Shown here: positions 16,414 through 24,990 of the stretch, one piece after another
Numbering within the stretch: the stretch's first letter is position 1
How the letters are laid out: each line of letters starts with the position of its first letter
Assembly (NCBI GenBank): GCA_023419605.1
Contig: JAEZXR010000073.1
Span: 1-64,000 of the forward strand
From: Bacillota bacterium
Lineage (GTDB): Bacteria; Bacillota; Clostridia; Acetivibrionales; JAEZXR01
Length of the DNA: 64,000 nt
Direction: 5' to 3'
Notes under the pieces: model-generated
The model's database searches: none
What the model was told of the DNA's origin: nothing
What the model saw: only the letters and a program-made list of their open reading frames with translations
Position numbers and translations under genes: made by a program

Positions 16414-17163
16414 TTATTCTCCAACGATTCTTTTCATCATACTGATCCTGGCAAGCTGCTCAAATTGGTCGCCTAGCGGCGCAAGTGAGTCAAAATCCTG
16501 ATATTTCTCCTTGAGGGCAAGGGTGAGGAGGTGGTCGGTGAAAGCCGGATTTTTTGGAAGGAGGCTGCCATGAGAATAGGAACAGTACACATTCTTATAA
16601 ACAGCGCCTTCATATCCATCTTCGCCGTTATTTCCATTACCCTTTATCACCTTGCCCAGCGGTTTGACACCGGAACCCAGATAGGTTCGGCCGGAATGGT
16701 TTTCAAAACCCACGATACGGCCGTCAAAGCCTTCATTTTTCAAAAATTCACATTCAACAACAATATTTCCGATCATTCGCTCCTTTCCTCCGATAGTCCA
16801 GAGGTCTAAAGCTCCAAGAAATTCGATATCCTTCCCATCCCAGGTTTTGTAATATTTGCCCAGAAGCTGATAGCCTCCGCAAATACAAAGGAAAACCTTA
16901 TTGTTTTCTATAGCATTTCGAATTTCGTTGCCTTTTTTATCCAAAACGTCATCCTGGATGATCTGCTGTTCATAATCCTGTCCGCCTCCAAGAAATATAA
17001 TGTCATAATTTTCAGGAGCGAAACTGTCTCCAAGGGTGATGTTGGTTACATTGGCCGATATTCCTCTCCACTGAGCCCTTTGCTTTAGTGCGATGATATT
17101 TCCCCGGTCCCCGTAGAGGTTTAAAAGGTCGGGGTAGAGGTGACAAATATTTATCTCAAACAT
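16414..17163 (-). CDS. gatD: Lipid II isoglutaminyl synthase, glutaminase subunit GatD
   Basis: A class I glutamine amidotransferase-like protein of the CobB/CobQ type, 249 residues, that supplies ammonia to MurT for amidation of the D-Glu residue of lipid II. The nucleophile Cys lies in FLCICGGYQLLG and the catalytic His in YSHGSLLPKNP. The N-terminus INICHLYPDLLNLYGDRGN matches the family. The start is 1 bp after the murT stop, so the two are translated together, as in other Firmicutes. Confidence 0.92.
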   Translation of the reverse strand: MFEINICHLYPDLLNLYGDRGNIIALKQRAQWRGISANVTNITLGDSFAPENYDIIFLGGGQDYEQQIIQDDVLDKKGNEIRNAIENNKVFLCICGGYQLLGKYYKTWDGKDIEFLGALDLWTIGGKERMIGNIVVECEFLKNEGFDGRIVGFENHSGRTYLGSGVKPLGKVIKGNGNNGEDGYEGAVYKNVYCSYSHGSLLPKNPAFTDHLLTLALKEKYQDFDSLAPLGDQFEQLARISMMKRIVGE

Positions 17164-17164
17164 A

Positions 17165-18559
17165 TTATTTCCAGAACTCCTTTAATCCGAATTTTTCCTT
17201 CAAAATATTTCTTATATCCAGCAAGGCCGTATAGGTTGGCAGAATGTATAAATTATGGCCTTCCGGGGTTTTTGACAAAGCGGTATCAATGAGCTCCCTG
17301 TAATCTTTTACAATACCGATCCGGTTGGTGTCAATTTCGGCATATTTAAGCCGGACCGCCATGTCTTCCGCTCTTTGGCCGGAGGTATACATAAAGTCTG
17401 TCCGGGCCTGAATTCCCTGAAGCTTCTCAAAATCAACATCCCAAAGCCAGGAAATATCCGTTCCATCTGCCAGATTATCGTTAATAATAAATGCAATCTG
17501 CATATTTTTTTCGTCCGTTAGAAGATGATTAAGGACCTGATTAAATCCTGTAGGGTTTTTTACCAGGATCAGCTGAATATTTTTTCCCTGAGCCTGAATG
17601 GTCTCCATTCTCCCAAAGCCGCACTCGAAGCTTCCAAGGGCTTTTACCGAGTTTTCCACGGGCAGGTTCATGAGGTGGCCGCAAGCCACAGCGGCCATGG
17701 CATTATAAATATTGTACAATCCCGGAAGATTTACCTTGGAAGAGTACACTTCGCCGTTCCCCGCGTTACCGACTGTAAAGCGAACCTGTGAGTAGGTACT
17801 GGTCAGTTCATCTACTTTAACGCAGGTTATATCGGTAGCGTGCTTCTCATATCCGCAATTGGGGCAGGCAAAAGTGCCGAGATGCCCGTATACATGGTTC
17901 CGGTACTGGTATTTTGTCTTGCAGTAGATGCAGAAGGTGGCATCGGAATTGGCAACTTCCTCCACTCCTTCGTGGGCGTTTATATCAAAGCCGTAATAAA
18001 CGGAATCACGGCCCGTATCCCTGCCCAGAGAAGCGCATAAGGAATCATCCGCATTTAAGACCAGCTTGGTCTTACTGCCCTTTTCGATGCCTTCCTTCAC
18101 ACCCCGGAGTGTTGTGTACAGTTCACCGTAACGGTCCAACTGGTCCCGGAAGAAGTTGGTTACCACAAGGATATCCGGTTCCAGATAGTTGCTCATGACA
18201 TTGAATGCGGCTTCATCAATTTCAATCAATGCTGTGGCAGCTTTGCATTTCCCGGAAAAATTGACGGCATCAATGAAGGTTGTTATAACTCCACCCACCA
18301 GATTGGCTCCGGATTTGTTGGTAATATATTCAATTCCGTTTTCTTTCAGCATTTGCCCGATAATACGGGTTGTAGTAGTCTTTCCGTTGGTACCCGTAAC
18401 CATAATGGTTTTAAAGCTGCGTGAAATGACTTTTACAATATCGGGGTACAGTTTTCGTGCGACTTTGCCCGGCAGTGTCGTACCCCCTTTTTTTGTGAGT
18501 CTGCAGAGTTTTATTGTCAGTTTGGAGATTGCGATGGTAAAATACAGCCGTAAATTCAT
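17165..18559 (-). CDS. murT: Lipid II isoglutaminyl synthase, Mur ligase-like subunit MurT
   Basis: The ATP-dependent partner of GatD, 464 residues. The Mur-ligase P-loop TGTNGKTTTTR lies near residue 55, and the central domain holds a Cys4 zinc ribbon (IYCKTKYQY and FACPNCGYEKH, about residues 205-235), characteristic of MurT and absent from MurC-F. A C-terminal DUF1727 domain follows (FIINDNLADGTDISWLWDVD). Together with GatD it converts D-isoglutamate to D-isoglutamine in the wall precursor. It is transcribed leftwards from a spacer shared with the truncated murA. Confidence 0.93.
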   Translation of the reverse strand: MNLRLYFTIAISKLTIKLCRLTKKGGTTLPGKVARKLYPDIVKVISRSFKTIMVTGTNGKTTTTRIIGQMLKENGIEYITNKSGANLVGGVITTFIDAVNFSGKCKAATALIEIDEAAFNVMSNYLEPDILVVTNFFRDQLDRYGELYTTLRGVKEGIEKGSKTKLVLNADDSLCASLGRDTGRDSVYYGFDINAHEGVEEVANSDATFCIYCKTKYQYRNHVYGHLGTFACPNCGYEKHATDITCVKVDELTSTYSQVRFTVGNAGNGEVYSSKVNLPGLYNIYNAMAAVACGHLMNLPVENSVKALGSFECGFGRMETIQAQGKNIQLILVKNPTGFNQVLNHLLTDEKNMQIAFIINDNLADGTDISWLWDVDFEKLQGIQARTDFMYTSGQRAEDMAVRLKYAEIDTNRIGIVKDYRELIDTALSKTPEGHNLYILPTYTALLDIRNILKEKFGLKEFWK

Positions 18560-18770
18560 ATGTACCTCTTATCTTTTTTAGTATATCTTCTGTATGGCTT
18601 TCATTGAATCGCACACAGTGATTTATAATTTAAAAACTTCATGCTTAAATTATAGCACAGAAACCGGTGTTATACACCTTTGATTTGAATGTTTTGCAGC
18701 AGGATTATAATTTATGGAGCGGCGGAAGCCGGGATAAGGCTTTCCGGATGAATATTTTACAGAAAAATAA

Positions 18771-19760
18771 TTGATACCCACCGGGCAAAGTGGTAAAATA
18801 GAGGGTACATGGAAATGTGCCCATATTCCAACACACACGGGGGGGTGTGAAATAGGCCCGAGACCTATTGACCTGCATCTGAAAGCACTGAGGAGTATGG
18901 GAGTAAAAATTCATGATGCAAACCGGGGCTTTATTTATGCAGAGGCGGAGCGGCTTAAAGGGTGCGACATCCAGTTGGACTATCCCAGTGTTGGAGCTAC
19001 GGAGAACGTCATGATGGCTGCTGTTTGTGCCGAAGGAGAAACGTACATACGAAATGCTGCCAAAGAACCTGAGATTATGGATCTGCAAAAATTCCTTAAT
19101 GGAATCGGAGCGGATGTATCAGGGGCAGGAACCAGCGTTATACGCATTAAGGGCGTAAACTCCAAGTTACGGGATATTGACTATACGGTTATGCCTGATA
19201 GAATTGTGGCCGGTACATACATGGTGGCCTCGGGAATTACCGGTGGGGATATCACTTTAAAAAATGTAGTGCCCGAGCACTTAATACCGATTATATCCAA
19301 CTTAAGGGATTGTGGGTGCAGGATCAATACAAAGAAAAATACCCTGCACATATCAGGCCCTGCACGGCCAAGGGCCATAGACATTCTGAGAACGCTGCCT
19401 CATCCGGGTTTTCCAACCGATATGCAGGCACAAATGGTTTCCATGTTGAGCATAGCCAGAGGAACCAGCATCGTTGTAGAAACTGTTTTTGAAAACAGAT
19501 ATAAACATGTGGAGGAGCTTTTGCGCATGGGTGCCAATATAAAACTGGAAGGAAGGCTCGCAGTTATAAAAGGTGTAAAGAAGCTTACCGGAGCCAGTGT
19601 TTGTGCAAAGGACCTAAGAGGCGGAGCTGCATTAGTGCTTGCCGGGCTTATCGCAGATGGGGAGACGGTGGTTAATGAAATCAAACATATAGAGAGAGGC
19701 TACGAAAGAATTGAAGAAAAACTATCGCAGGTTGGAGCTTTAATTCGAAGAGAAGGGTAA
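18771..19760 (+). pseudogene. murA: N-terminally truncated murA (UDP-GlcNAc 1-carboxyvinyltransferase)
   Basis: Clear MurA sequence, but only 329 residues instead of about 418. The active-site loop HTGGCEIGPRPIDLHLKAL with the catalytic Cys is at residue 26 rather than about 115, and the remainder (PSVGATENVMMAAV, HPGFPTDMQAQMV, ENRYKHVEELLRMGA, DLRGGAALVLAGL) is intact to a normal C-terminus. About 90-100 N-terminal residues with the conserved Lys/Asn and Arg of the substrate site are gone. A stop codon immediately precedes TTG 18771 and there is no ribosome site. The 210 bp back to murT cannot hold the missing part, so this is a deletion and not a frameshift. Confidence 0.7.
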
Positions 19761-19820
19761 TAAATACTATAAAGTAGAACTGGTGGCCCTCAAAAAATAC
19801 GCCGGGTTGTAGGATGTCCT

Positions 19821-19903
19821 AAAATAATTACATAGTCTTTTTTGCAGAATCTCTATGGCTTCCATGGAGGGCATGGCAAAATTATAGACTATGTTATTAT
19901 TTT
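19821..19903. repeat. Hairpin repeat, copy A
   Basis: An 83-bp inverted repeat between the truncated murA and ftsQ. Outer arms 19821-19838 and 19886-19903 pair at 17 of 18 positions with one T-T mismatch; inside are TTTTTTGC..GCAAAA and a small hairpin ATGG-CTT-CCAT. It shares architecture, the mismatch position and the right-hand GGG..GCAAAAT-ATAGA block with copy B at 34,520-34,600. No function assigned. Confidence 0.65.
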
Positions 19904-19973
19904 ACAAGCTTCAAGTTGTTTTTCTGAGGGACCATTTACTACGAACACAGGTATCGGTAAAGGGGTAGAAACA

Positions 19974-20840
19974 TTGAATACGCTTGATACAAATGATAAC
20001 TATAATATACAGGATAGAAGAAAGAAAAGAAAGCAGCAGAAAGCGAAGCAAAGGCTTGCGAGGCTGAAGCGGTTTTTGGTTTTTGTATTGTTTGTTTCTA
20101 CGCTGACAGGGTTGGCGCTGTCCCCTCTGTTTAATATCGTGGTTATGGAGGTTTCGGGAAGCCAACACTACGAGAGTGAGGAAATAACAGGCGTAACTGA
20201 TCTTTCTTTGGGCAATAATGCATTCAAAAGCCTCGTTTATGAGTACAGGGATTTTACGAAACTTATATTGTTCCGGTATGCCAAGGCAGAGGAGCGAATT
20301 AAGCAAAGCTTTCCTTACGTAAAAGAGGCGAAAGTCCGATATATGGTTCCCGGAAGGATTAAGATTGATATTACAGAGAGAACGCCTTTTGCCGTTATTA
20401 CCGGGACAGAAAATGACCTTCTGGTGGATAAAGAGGGATATATTCTGGAATCGGCTAAGAATATGGATAGAAACGATTTGGTTGTAATAAATGGTATAAA
20501 ATTTCAAGATGTCAAACCCGGACAAGCTGTGACCTCAAATATTTCAGATACCATGGAGGTGCTTACACGTCTCTTGAAGGCGATGGAAGAATCGGACGCC
20601 AGCGATTCCTTTAAACTGGTTCCCACCATCCAGGCGGTGAATCTCGCAGATTTAAGAAATGTGCGGCTTTTCCTGGATGGAAGGGTTGCTGTGAATTTAG
20701 GCGATGTAGGCGGCATCGATAACCTGGAATACAGAATCAGTTTTTTAAAACAGATTTTCTTTAAAAATATAGGGAATAAAGATGTTGGAACCATCGATTT
20801 TACGATAGGAGACAAGCCTAGATTCATTCCCGGAACTTAA
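19974..20840 (+). CDS. ftsQ: Cell division protein FtsQ/DivIB
   Basis: A bitopic divisome protein, about 288 residues from TTG 19974, which follows AAGGGG by 8 bases. A very basic cytoplasmic tail (RRKKRKQQKAKQRLARLKR) precedes one membrane helix (about 34-55). Then comes a POTRA domain (VMEVSGSQHYESEEI), the FtsQ/DivIB domain with SFPYVKEAKVRYMVPGRIKI and ITERTPFAVI, and a short tail. An upstream in-frame extension (from 19842) runs through repeat A and is rejected. It is followed by sbp and ftsA on the same strand, a division-gene order typical of Clostridia. Confidence 0.88.
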   Translation: MNTLDTNDNYNIQDRRKKRKQQKAKQRLARLKRFLVFVLFVSTLTGLALSPLFNIVVMEVSGSQHYESEEITGVTDLSLGNNAFKSLVYEYRDFTKLILFRYAKAEERIKQSFPYVKEAKVRYMVPGRIKIDITERTPFAVITGTENDLLVDKEGYILESAKNMDRNDLVVINGIKFQDVKPGQAVTSNISDTMEVLTRLLKAMEESDASDSFKLVPTIQAVNLADLRNVRLFLDGRVAVNLGDVGGIDNLEYRISFLKQIFFKNIGNKDVGTIDFTIGDKPRFIPGT

Positions 20841-20891
20841 TGGATTAGGATATCAGGGGCAGTAATAAGATAAAACAAGGAGGAATTATAC

Positions 20892-21239
20892 ATGATACCT
20901 TTACTCGGATTAATCATTGGTATACTGGCGGGGATCTTCATTCCTTTCAGTATTCCCTATCAGTATTCAAATTATGTTGCGGTAGCTATACTGGCTGCCT
21001 TAGACTCTGTATTCGGGGGGATCGCCGCCTCTCTTCAGGGGAAATTCGACCTGAAAATATTTCTTTCCGGCTTTTTCGGAAATGCACTGCTAGCAGCAGG
21101 ACTTGCATACATGGGGGATCAACTGGGAATTCAGATTCACCTGGCAGCCATATTTGCCTTCGGAAACAGGCTGTTTTTAAACTTTGCAATAATTCGTAGA
21201 TATCTATTGAATAAGTTGACAAAAAACGATATTATATAA
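20892..21239 (+). CDS. sbp: Small basic protein family (DUF1290)
   Basis: A 115-residue membrane protein with three or four hydrophobic helices (IPLLGLIIGILAGIFIPFSI at the start). GGIAASLQGKFDLKIFLSGFFGNALLA and FAFGNRLFLNFAIIRRYLL carry the conserved core of the family called Sbp in B. subtilis, where it lies between divIB-type genes and ftsA as here. Function is not established. Start ATG follows AAGGAGG. Confidence 0.88.
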   Translation: MIPLLGLIIGILAGIFIPFSIPYQYSNYVAVAILAALDSVFGGIAASLQGKFDLKIFLSGFFGNALLAAGLAYMGDQLGIQIHLAAIFAFGNRLFLNFAIIRRYLLNKLTKNDII

Positions 21240-21285
21240 ATAAGGATTTTCAAGCCTTTATGGTTTTCTATTGGGGGTAGCTTGA

Positions 21286-22518
21286 GTGGGAGAAATAGTT
21301 GTAGGAATTGATATAGGTACCTCGAAGGTTTGTGCTCTTATCGGACGCATAAATAGCTTAGGCCAGGTCGAAGTTCTTGGCAAGGGGTTTGAGGTATGCT
21401 CTGGAGTGAAGAAAGGGACCATTGTTGATATAGAAAGTATGTCCACATCCATAAAAGCTGCCGTAGGACAGGCTGAGGCCATGGCTGAAATGAAGATAAA
21501 ATCGGCCTATGTAAATATATCCGGCATTCATCTTTCCGTTATGACGCATCAGAGTTGGATTCAGCTAGCCGAGGAAAAAAGGGAAGTCACGGAGCAGGAT
21601 GTGGCCGATTTGCTTGAAAAGGTCCGAAGGACCCTCATTCCGGAGGGAAACTACATAATCGATGTAATACCACGGCAATATAAGGTCGACAGCAATGACG
21701 GCATTATAGACCCGGCGGGGATGACGGCATCAATGCTTGGAATTGATGCAGATCTGGTATTAGCCAAGTCCGCATCCGTTCATAATATCATGAAGTGTAT
21801 GGAAAAAGCCGGAGTGAAGATTGAAGGACTTGTGATTGAGAGCCTGGCTACGGGAAGCATGCTGCTGACACAGGATGAAAGACAAATGGGCGTACTTTTA
21901 ATCGACATAGGTGGAGAAATAACGGACATTACGATTATAAGAAATAACAATCTATTATTTACCGGAGCTTTGCCGGTGGGAGGAGAACACATAACCAATG
22001 ATATTGCCATTGGTTTGAAGATACCCTTTGGTGAAGCGGAAAAGTTTAAGAAACAGTACGATCTGGCTCTGACATCTTTGATAAAATATGATCAGGAAGA
22101 GCTTGTAAGTGATATCGGCGATAGCACGAAAAAGAGTGTAAAGATATCGCAAATGGTTGAAATTGTTGAAGCAAGGGTGTATGAGATATTTTCACTTTGC
22201 AAAGAGCAGCTGCAGACAGCTGGTATTGACGACATACCCGGGATTGTTCTTACCGGGCGGGGAATTTCCTTTTTTGACGGGGCTGTGGAATTGGCCCAGG
22301 AAGTTTTTCAAGTTCCGGTGAGGATTGTTTCACTAAAAGGCAATGCAGGTATCAAATTGGAACATTCTACCTGTGCCGGCATGATCAAATATGTTGCAGC
22401 ACACTGTAAGAATTCAGTTATGGTGGAGGCAAATGCTCCGGAAAGGAAAAAAAGCTCAAAAACGACGGGGGAAAGCATCGGAGAAAAAATAGCAAATTTC
22501 TTCAGAAATTTGTTCTGA
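21286..22518 (+). CDS. ftsA: Cell division protein FtsA
   Basis: An actin-like ATPase, 410 residues, that anchors the FtsZ ring to the membrane. The ATPase blocks VVGIDIGTSKVCALIG (phosphate 1), VLLIDIGGEITDITI (phosphate 2) and GIVLTGRGISF (adenosine) are present, with the extra SHS2-type 1C domain between about residues 85 and 165. The last residues IGEKIANFFRNLF form the expected amphipathic membrane helix. GTG 21286 follows GGGGGT by 7 bases. The next gene is ftsZ, but after an unusual 317-bp spacer. Confidence 0.93.
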   Translation: MGEIVVGIDIGTSKVCALIGRINSLGQVEVLGKGFEVCSGVKKGTIVDIESMSTSIKAAVGQAEAMAEMKIKSAYVNISGIHLSVMTHQSWIQLAEEKREVTEQDVADLLEKVRRTLIPEGNYIIDVIPRQYKVDSNDGIIDPAGMTASMLGIDADLVLAKSASVHNIMKCMEKAGVKIEGLVIESLATGSMLLTQDERQMGVLLIDIGGEITDITIIRNNNLLFTGALPVGGEHITNDIAIGLKIPFGEAEKFKKQYDLALTSLIKYDQEELVSDIGDSTKKSVKISQMVEIVEARVYEIFSLCKEQLQTAGIDDIPGIVLTGRGISFFDGAVELAQEVFQVPVRIVSLKGNAGIKLEHSTCAGMIKYVAAHCKNSVMVEANAPERKKSSKTTGESIGEKIANFFRNLF

Positions 22519-22581
22519 CAGTATAGAGACTACTAAACAAAACAACAGCAGTATACGATAAACTATATACATGTTATAGCA

Positions 22582-22688
22582 TTCAATTTGTGGTTTACGG
22601 GGTCGGAGGGGTTATGGCTCCATGCACCGCCGCTCCAACAGTTAAATTGTCCGGTTTCCTTCGGAAATGGGTAAAATTACAAATTGAA
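22582..22688. other. Structured spacer between ftsA and ftsZ
   Basis: The 317 bp between ftsA and ftsZ holds a closed, branched fold: TTCAATTTGT (22582-22591) pairs with ACAAATTGAA (22679-22688), TTTAC with GTAAA just inside, then GGAG/CTCC and TTTCC-TTC-GGAAA hairpins. It has no T run, so it is not a simple terminator. It may be an RNA element in the ftsZ leader. I see no reading frame in the spacer. Confidence 0.45.
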
Positions 22689-22835
22689 GAAATGTGTAGA
22701 GTATGGTTGCTAAAAATTTGAAAATAATATATGATTATTTAAGGCAAAAATTGTAACGACTGTTGATTGAATGTTCAATGTGTTTTGAGGTAATGTTTAC
22801 AAAGGATAAGTCAGGAGTAAAAGGGGGACTTGAAA

Positions 22836-23954
22836 TTGTTGGATTTTGATATGGAAATGGATAACTTTGCGCAAATAAAGGTTATTGGTGTGGGCGGCGG
22901 CGGGAACAATGCCGTCAACAGGATGATAGATGCAGGCCTGCGCGGTGTTGAGTTTATTGCAATCAACACGGATAAACAGGCTTTACTCCTTTCCAAAGCG
23001 AATACAAAGATTCAGATTGGGGACAAGCTCACCAAAGGCTTGGGTGCAGGTGCGAATCCTGATGTAGGAGAAAAAGCTGCCAATGAGAGTAGAGATGAAA
23101 TTGCTGAGGCAATAAAGGGTGCCGATATGGTATTTGTTGCTGCAGGCATGGGAGGCGGAACCGGAACCGGTGCGGCTCCTGTTGTAGCACAGATTGCCAA
23201 GGAAATGGGAATCCTGACAGTAGGTGTTGTCACACGACCCTTTTTATTCGAAGGAAGGAAAAGAGCACAGTTTGCAGAAAGAGGAATAGAAAATCTCAAA
23301 GCGGCAGTGGATACTCTCGTTACCATTCCTAATGACAGATTACTGCAGGTTGCTGAAAAGAAGACATCCATTGTGGACGCTTTCAGAATCGCAGATGATG
23401 TCCTGCGACAGGGTGTACAGGGTATATCCGATGTTATCGTTGTTCCTGGTCTGATTAACCTTGACTTTGCCGATGTTAAAACCATTATGGTAAATACAGG
23501 CCTGGCCCATATGGGTGTGGGAAGAGCTTCGGGAGAAAGTAAAGCGGAAGAAGCGGCAAGACTGGCTATTCAGAGTCCCCTTCTGGAAACCTCCATTGAG
23601 GGTGCCAGGGGAGTTCTTCTGAATATTACCGGAGGCCCGGACTTAGGACTGTTCGAAGTGAATATTGCTGCGGAATTGGTTCAGAAGTCTGCAGATCCGG
23701 ACGCAAATATTATCGTGGGTGCTGTTATTGATGAGAACCTGAAAGATGAGATTCTTATTACTGTGATCGCTACAGGATTTGAAAGGAATTCAGTTCTGAA
23801 GAAATCGGACAAGCCCTCCGAGAAGATACATGCAACGCCAGAGAGATCAACAACTTCAACAATAGCTGCTCCAACAAACACAAACAGTGCTCCTGCAAAT
23901 TCAGGAGATGAGTTGGATATTCCTACATTCCTGAGGAGAAATAAATTCAGATAA
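22836..23954 (+). CDS. ftsZ: Cell division GTPase FtsZ
   Basis: The tubulin-like GTPase that forms the division ring, 372 residues. IKVIGVGGGGNNAVNRMI begins the GTP-binding domain and the tubulin signature GGGTGTGAAP lies near residue 107. NVDTLV-type loops and the activation domain follow, then a variable Thr/Ala/Pro-rich linker. The C-terminal peptide DIPTFLRRNK binds FtsA and SepF. TTG 22836 is preferred: GGGGG lies 8 bases upstream and the start MLDFDMEM fits the family, while TTG 22830 is too close. Followed by a strong terminator. Confidence 0.95.
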   Translation: MLDFDMEMDNFAQIKVIGVGGGGNNAVNRMIDAGLRGVEFIAINTDKQALLLSKANTKIQIGDKLTKGLGAGANPDVGEKAANESRDEIAEAIKGADMVFVAAGMGGGTGTGAAPVVAQIAKEMGILTVGVVTRPFLFEGRKRAQFAERGIENLKAAVDTLVTIPNDRLLQVAEKKTSIVDAFRIADDVLRQGVQGISDVIVVPGLINLDFADVKTIMVNTGLAHMGVGRASGESKAEEAARLAIQSPLLETSIEGARGVLLNITGGPDLGLFEVNIAAELVQKSADPDANIIVGAVIDENLKDEILITVIATGFERNSVLKKSDKPSEKIHATPERSTTSTIAAPTNTNSAPANSGDELDIPTFLRRNKFR

Positions 23955-23969
23955 GACCCTGCTGAAATA

Positions 23970-23998
23970 AAAACGTCAGGCAATCGTCCTGGCGTTTT
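23970..23998 (+). terminator. Terminator after ftsZ
   Basis: AAAACGTCAGG (23970-23980) pairs with CCTGGCGTTTT (23988-23998), an 11-bp stem followed by GTTTAT. Confidence 0.8.
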
Positions 23999-24127
23999 GT
24001 TTATATAGGTCCGGTCAAAGTATAACTTTGTCTGGTATCGGGGTTGATTTCTTTACTATTTATTTTGGTATACACAGTAGTGAAATTGGGAATAAACAAA
24101 GTATATCATTTTAATTTTACTGAATTA

Positions 24128-24156
24128 TTGACAAAACCTGCATAACTTAGTATAAT
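24128..24156 (+). promoter_or_regulatory. Consensus promoter of yceD-rpmF
   Basis: TTGACA (24128-24133), 17 bp, TATAAT (24151-24156). Perfect boxes and spacing, about 30 bp before the yceD start. Confidence 0.88.
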
Positions 24157-24184
24157 ATCATTTGTCGGTTTTGAGAGGTGCATA

Positions 24185-24682
24185 ATGAGAGTTAATATTT
24201 CCGATATTGCAAAGACCCATGGCGCATCTTTAGAAATAACATTCAACGAGAAGATGCCGGATTTGAATTCCTTTGTAGAGGGGTACATATTTGAATGTCC
24301 GGTAACTTTTCAAGGGCGTGTGGAAAACTTTAGCGGCATACTAAAGCTGAAAGGCCGGTTAAAGACCTGCTATTCGGCTAAGTGCTTCAGATGTCTCGGG
24401 GATATAGAGGCAAGCTTGGATATTGATGTACAGGAAGATTTTGTTGAAGCTGGAGAACAGAAGAATGACGAGTCTTATACCTTTGAAGGTAATTTTATTG
24501 AATTGGATAAAGCCTTTACGGACAATATACTGCTGAGTCTACCGATGAGACAGCTTTGCGCTCCGGATTGCAAGGGGTACTGCCCTCAGTGTGGATGCAA
24601 CCGTAACGAAAAAAGTTGTGAGTGCAGGGAAGAAACTATTAACCCGCAAATGGAAGTTTTAAAAAACTTTTTCAATAATTAA
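24185..24682 (+). CDS. yceD: YceD family protein (DUF177)
   Basis: A 165-residue member of the YceD/DUF177 family, linked to 23S rRNA accumulation and almost always next to rpmF. Four Cys in two pairs occur at CYSAKCFRC (about residues 62-70). A C-terminal motif LCAPDCKGYCPQCGCNRNE with CEC resembles a zinc-binding tail. The start ATG follows GAGAGG. It shares a promoter with rpmF, which begins 21 bp later. Confidence 0.88.
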   Translation: MRVNISDIAKTHGASLEITFNEKMPDLNSFVEGYIFECPVTFQGRVENFSGILKLKGRLKTCYSAKCFRCLGDIEASLDIDVQEDFVEAGEQKNDESYTFEGNFIELDKAFTDNILLSLPMRQLCAPDCKGYCPQCGCNRNEKSCECREETINPQMEVLKNFFNN

Positions 24683-24703
24683 ACAATGAAAGAGGTGATA
24701 TAA

Positions 24704-24886
24704 ATGGCAAATCCAAAGCGTAAATGGTCAAAACAGAGAACTGGTATGAGAAGGTCTCAGTGGAAGTTATCTGTACCTGGGTTAGCTAAATGCCCACAGT
24801 GCCATAGCTTTAAATTACCTCATAGAGTATGTAAGGAATGCGGTTTTTATGATGGTAAAGAAGTTATAAAGGTAGAAGCTAAATAA
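24704..24886 (+). CDS. rpmF: Ribosomal protein L32
   Basis: A 60-residue ribosomal protein of the large subunit. The N-terminus MANPKRKWSKQRTGMRRSQW is typical, and the zinc-ribbon form is seen as CPQCHSF and CKECGFY (two C-x-x-C pairs), so this is a zinc-dependent C+ type L32. AGAGGTGA precedes the ATG. An 18-bp hairpin follows the stop codon. Confidence 0.97.
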   Translation: MANPKRKWSKQRTGMRRSQWKLSVPGLAKCPQCHSFKLPHRVCKECGFYDGKEVIKVEAK

Positions 24887-24892
24887 TTTTTA

Positions 24893-24940
24893 GATAAAGC
24901 AAAAAGCAGCAGGTTATAAACCGCTGCTTTTTGCTTTATC
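24893..24940. terminator. Terminator hairpin after rpmF
   Basis: An 18-bp stem (24893-24910 with 24923-24940) with an inner GCAGC/GCTGC core and A5/T5 runs within the arms. Likely bidirectional. Confidence 0.75.
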
Positions 24941-24990
24941 CAGGCGAAAAAGGTTTTTCCTGCAGAATAAAATGGAAGGAGGTACCTGAG

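Noticed and set aside
19842..19973. N-terminal extension of FtsQ
   Set aside because: This part of the frame runs through the hairpin repeat and lacks a ribosome site; TTG 19974 has AAGGGG in place.
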